Assembly (NCBI RefSeq): GCF_014236655.1 | Contig: NZ_JACMYG010000029.1 | Location: forward strand, 1-64,000 | DNA length: 64,000 nt | Direction of reading: 5' to 3' | Source: Pseudomonas kielensis | GTDB taxonomy: Bacteria > Pseudomonadota > Gammaproteobacteria > Pseudomonadales > Pseudomonadaceae | In this document: piece after piece, positions 62,800 through 64,000 of the stretch | How positions within the stretch are numbered: position 1 is the stretch's first letter | Layout: each line of letters starts with the position of its first letter | Translations under genes and position numbers: made by a program | The notes under the pieces: generated by a model | The model's database searches: none | Told to the model about the DNA's origin: nothing | The model's input: only the letters and a program-made list of their open reading frames with translations

Positions 62800-63819
62800 T
62801 TAAGGGGGACATTCCAGTTCCCCTGCGCGAAACCACCATGCCAACACTAGCAATGGACTATAGGCCAGCAGCAATCCAATCGCACCGTCCAGACTATAAA
62901 GAGTAACGCAAAGGGCAATTGGCAGCAGCCAGCCCAGATTGATCAATCCGACGGCGAGCGTCACAGGAAGGTGCTTGCCAAACCGACGCGAGGCAAACTG
63001 ATAGGCGTGGCTACGATGGGCTTCGTAAATCCTGTCCCCGCGTATCAGTCGACGCAGCAGGGTGAAAGTCGCATCAACGATAAACACCCCCATCAGGATC
63101 AGCCATCCCCAAAGCAGTTGCGCTGAAATCCAGCCAGCCTGAAGGGACAGCACCCCAAGCATTATGCCTAGAAAACCACTACCGGCATCGCCCATGAATA
63201 TCTTGGCAGGGGGGAAATTCCAGCAAAGAAAACCTGCGACGCAAGCACCCAACAACAAGGGAGCCCAGATCGAGCCGCTTTGCCCTGACATCGCGTACAG
63301 CAGGCAGGCTCCAAAGCAGGCACAAACAGCTTCTACGCCTGCGATGCCATCAATGCCATCCATGAAGTTATAGAGATTGAGCATCCAGACCAGGTAAATC
63401 ACGGCCAACGCTGAGCCTGCCCAGCCCAGCTCTAGCTCAACTCCCAACACACTAATAGCAGGCAAGCCTCCCAACCAGAATATGGCCCAGGCAGCGGCAA
63501 TGAAATGCCCGAGTAAACGCCATCTCGCGGCTATGTGCCCATGATCATCCATGAACCCAATGATCGCGATGAGCGCCCCCGCCCCAGCACACGCGGCAAA
63601 AACAGCAGGAGAAACCAGCCCAAAAAACAACAATGGGACCAGCGCCAGCAGAAAGGTCAACACAATAGCCACGCCACCACCACGTGGGGTTGGCAGTACG
63701 TGTGAGCTACGTGCGTTCGGAACGTCCATCAGACTACGGGCGACTGCGTAGCGACGCATTGCTCCCGTCAGTAAAAAGGAGACACCTACGGCCACGAGAA
63801 CAAACCAAGCGTAACTCAC
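62800..63819 (-). CDS. wbpL: WbpL-type undecaprenyl-phosphate sugar-1-phosphate transferase
   Basis: 339 aa MraY/WecA-family membrane enzyme with about ten transmembrane helices. It carries PRGGGVAIVL near 48, NFMDGIDGIAGVEA near 150, the GDAGSGFLGIM block and DATFTLLRRLIRGDRIYEAHRSH near 245 (quoted as RGDRIYEAHRSH), which hold the catalytic Asp and His. WbpL starts O-antigen lipid carriers with FucNAc or GlcNAc. The start is GTG; it overlaps the preceding epimerase stop as GTGA, indicating coupling. Confidence 0.94.
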   Translation of the reverse strand: MSYAWFVLVAVGVSFLLTGAMRRYAVARSLMDVPNARSSHVLPTPRGGGVAIVLTFLLALVPLLFFGLVSPAVFAACAGAGALIAIIGFMDDHGHIAARWRLLGHFIAAAWAIFWLGGLPAISVLGVELELGWAGSALAVIYLVWMLNLYNFMDGIDGIAGVEAVCACFGACLLYAMSGQSGSIWAPLLLGACVAGFLCWNFPPAKIFMGDAGSGFLGIMLGVLSLQAGWISAQLLWGWLILMGVFIVDATFTLLRRLIRGDRIYEAHRSHAYQFASRRFGKHLPVTLAVGLINLGWLLPIALCVTLYSLDGAIGLLLAYSPLLVLAWWFRAGELECPP

Positions 63820-64000
63820 GAGTTTTTAGACTCTGAAAAATGCCGCGCTGTGGTGCGCAAAGACTGCTCCAGGCTCACGGGCGGTGACCACCCCAGGAGT
63901 TGCTTGTTTTTACTGATATCCACCTGCAGAGAATCGAAAAGGCGCTGGGCAAGTGCTTGCCTGCCTAACAACAGCGCCAGCCCCCTCATTATCCAAACAG
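63816..64000 (-). CDS. NAD-dependent sugar epimerase/reductase, C-terminal fragment (WbpV-like)
   Basis: The last 61 codons of a gene that continues beyond the window, ending LQVDISKNKQLLGWSPPVSL and TARHFSESKNS. The segment DxSKxxxxLGWxPP with the following helix is the C-terminal signature of extended SDR sugar epimerases (WbpV/UDP-glucose 4-epimerase types). It overlaps wbpL by 4 nt. WbpV-WbpL-WbpM is the O-antigen order known from P. aeruginosa O6. Confidence 0.8.
   Translation of the reverse strand, partial: VWIMRGLALLLGRQALAQRLFDSLQVDISKNKQLLGWSPPVSLEQSLRTTARHFSESKNS

Overview
The window is chromosomal DNA of a Pseudomonas, most likely of the P. fluorescens group. It is GC-rich and gene-dense, with short intergenic gaps. 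Marker genes are oprI (Pseudomonas major lipoprotein), alaA-htpX beside msrB, cysB, earP-efp, the wbpL-wbpM end of an O-antigen locus next to comEA, and a full kdpFABCDE operon. I see no rRNA, tRNA, CRISPR array, prophage or complete insertion sequence. Most of it looks like conserved core genome.

Layout. 0-8.4 kb: two hybrid sensor kinases (the first cut by the window edge), a large Cache/HAMP/HD-GYP protein, and an AAA+ ATPase (DUF815) overlapping a GAF-type free methionine sulfoxide reductase. 8.3-12.5 kb: a MarR/OhrR regulator with glutathione peroxidase, msrB, alaA and htpX. 12.5-23.7 kb: thiopurine methyltransferase, a DODA-type dioxygenase, a DEAD-box RNA helicase with a long leader, a crotonase, a spermidine-synthase-like protein, class II DAHP synthase, a YcaQ-type DNA repair protein, two LysR regulators and a TauE permease. 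23.7-34.8 kb: efp with its rhamnosyltransferase earP, a GreA/B-like protein, cysB, a universal stress protein, a 5'-nucleotidase, a PilZ protein, class I DAHP synthase, and oprI facing an L,D-transpeptidase. 34.8-48.2 kb: tesA divergent from an ABC transporter (ybbA/ybbP), greB, DoxX, MltF, TatD, a chemoreceptor, a CHAD protein and a patatin phospholipase. 48.2-56.2 kb: kdpFABCDE on the minus strand. 56.4-64 kb: rmlC, a DUF2897 micro-protein, an orphan DUF1989 protein with its GntR regulator, a TetR regulator facing a 5'-truncated SDR gene, comEA, and the end of the O-antigen locus.

Functional links. EF-P carries the arginine that EarP rhamnosylates, and rmlC, needed for the dTDP-rhamnose donor, lies 31 kb away. 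OprI keeps its C-terminal lysine, and the gene facing it encodes a periplasmic L,D-transpeptidase able in principle to attach it to peptidoglycan. Peroxide and methionine-sulfoxide functions cluster between 4.5 and 9.9 kb. Upstream of kdpF is a 7-4-7 direct repeat that resembles the KdpE target.

No obviously new multi-gene system is present. The best leads are the orphan DUF1989/GntR unit with a palindromic operator, the HD-GYP protein with a large insertion in its catalytic domain, the DUF815/fRMsr pair, the membrane-protein/GreA-like pair, and several RNA structures in leaders and gaps (msrB, kdpB-kdpC, deaD, oprI).
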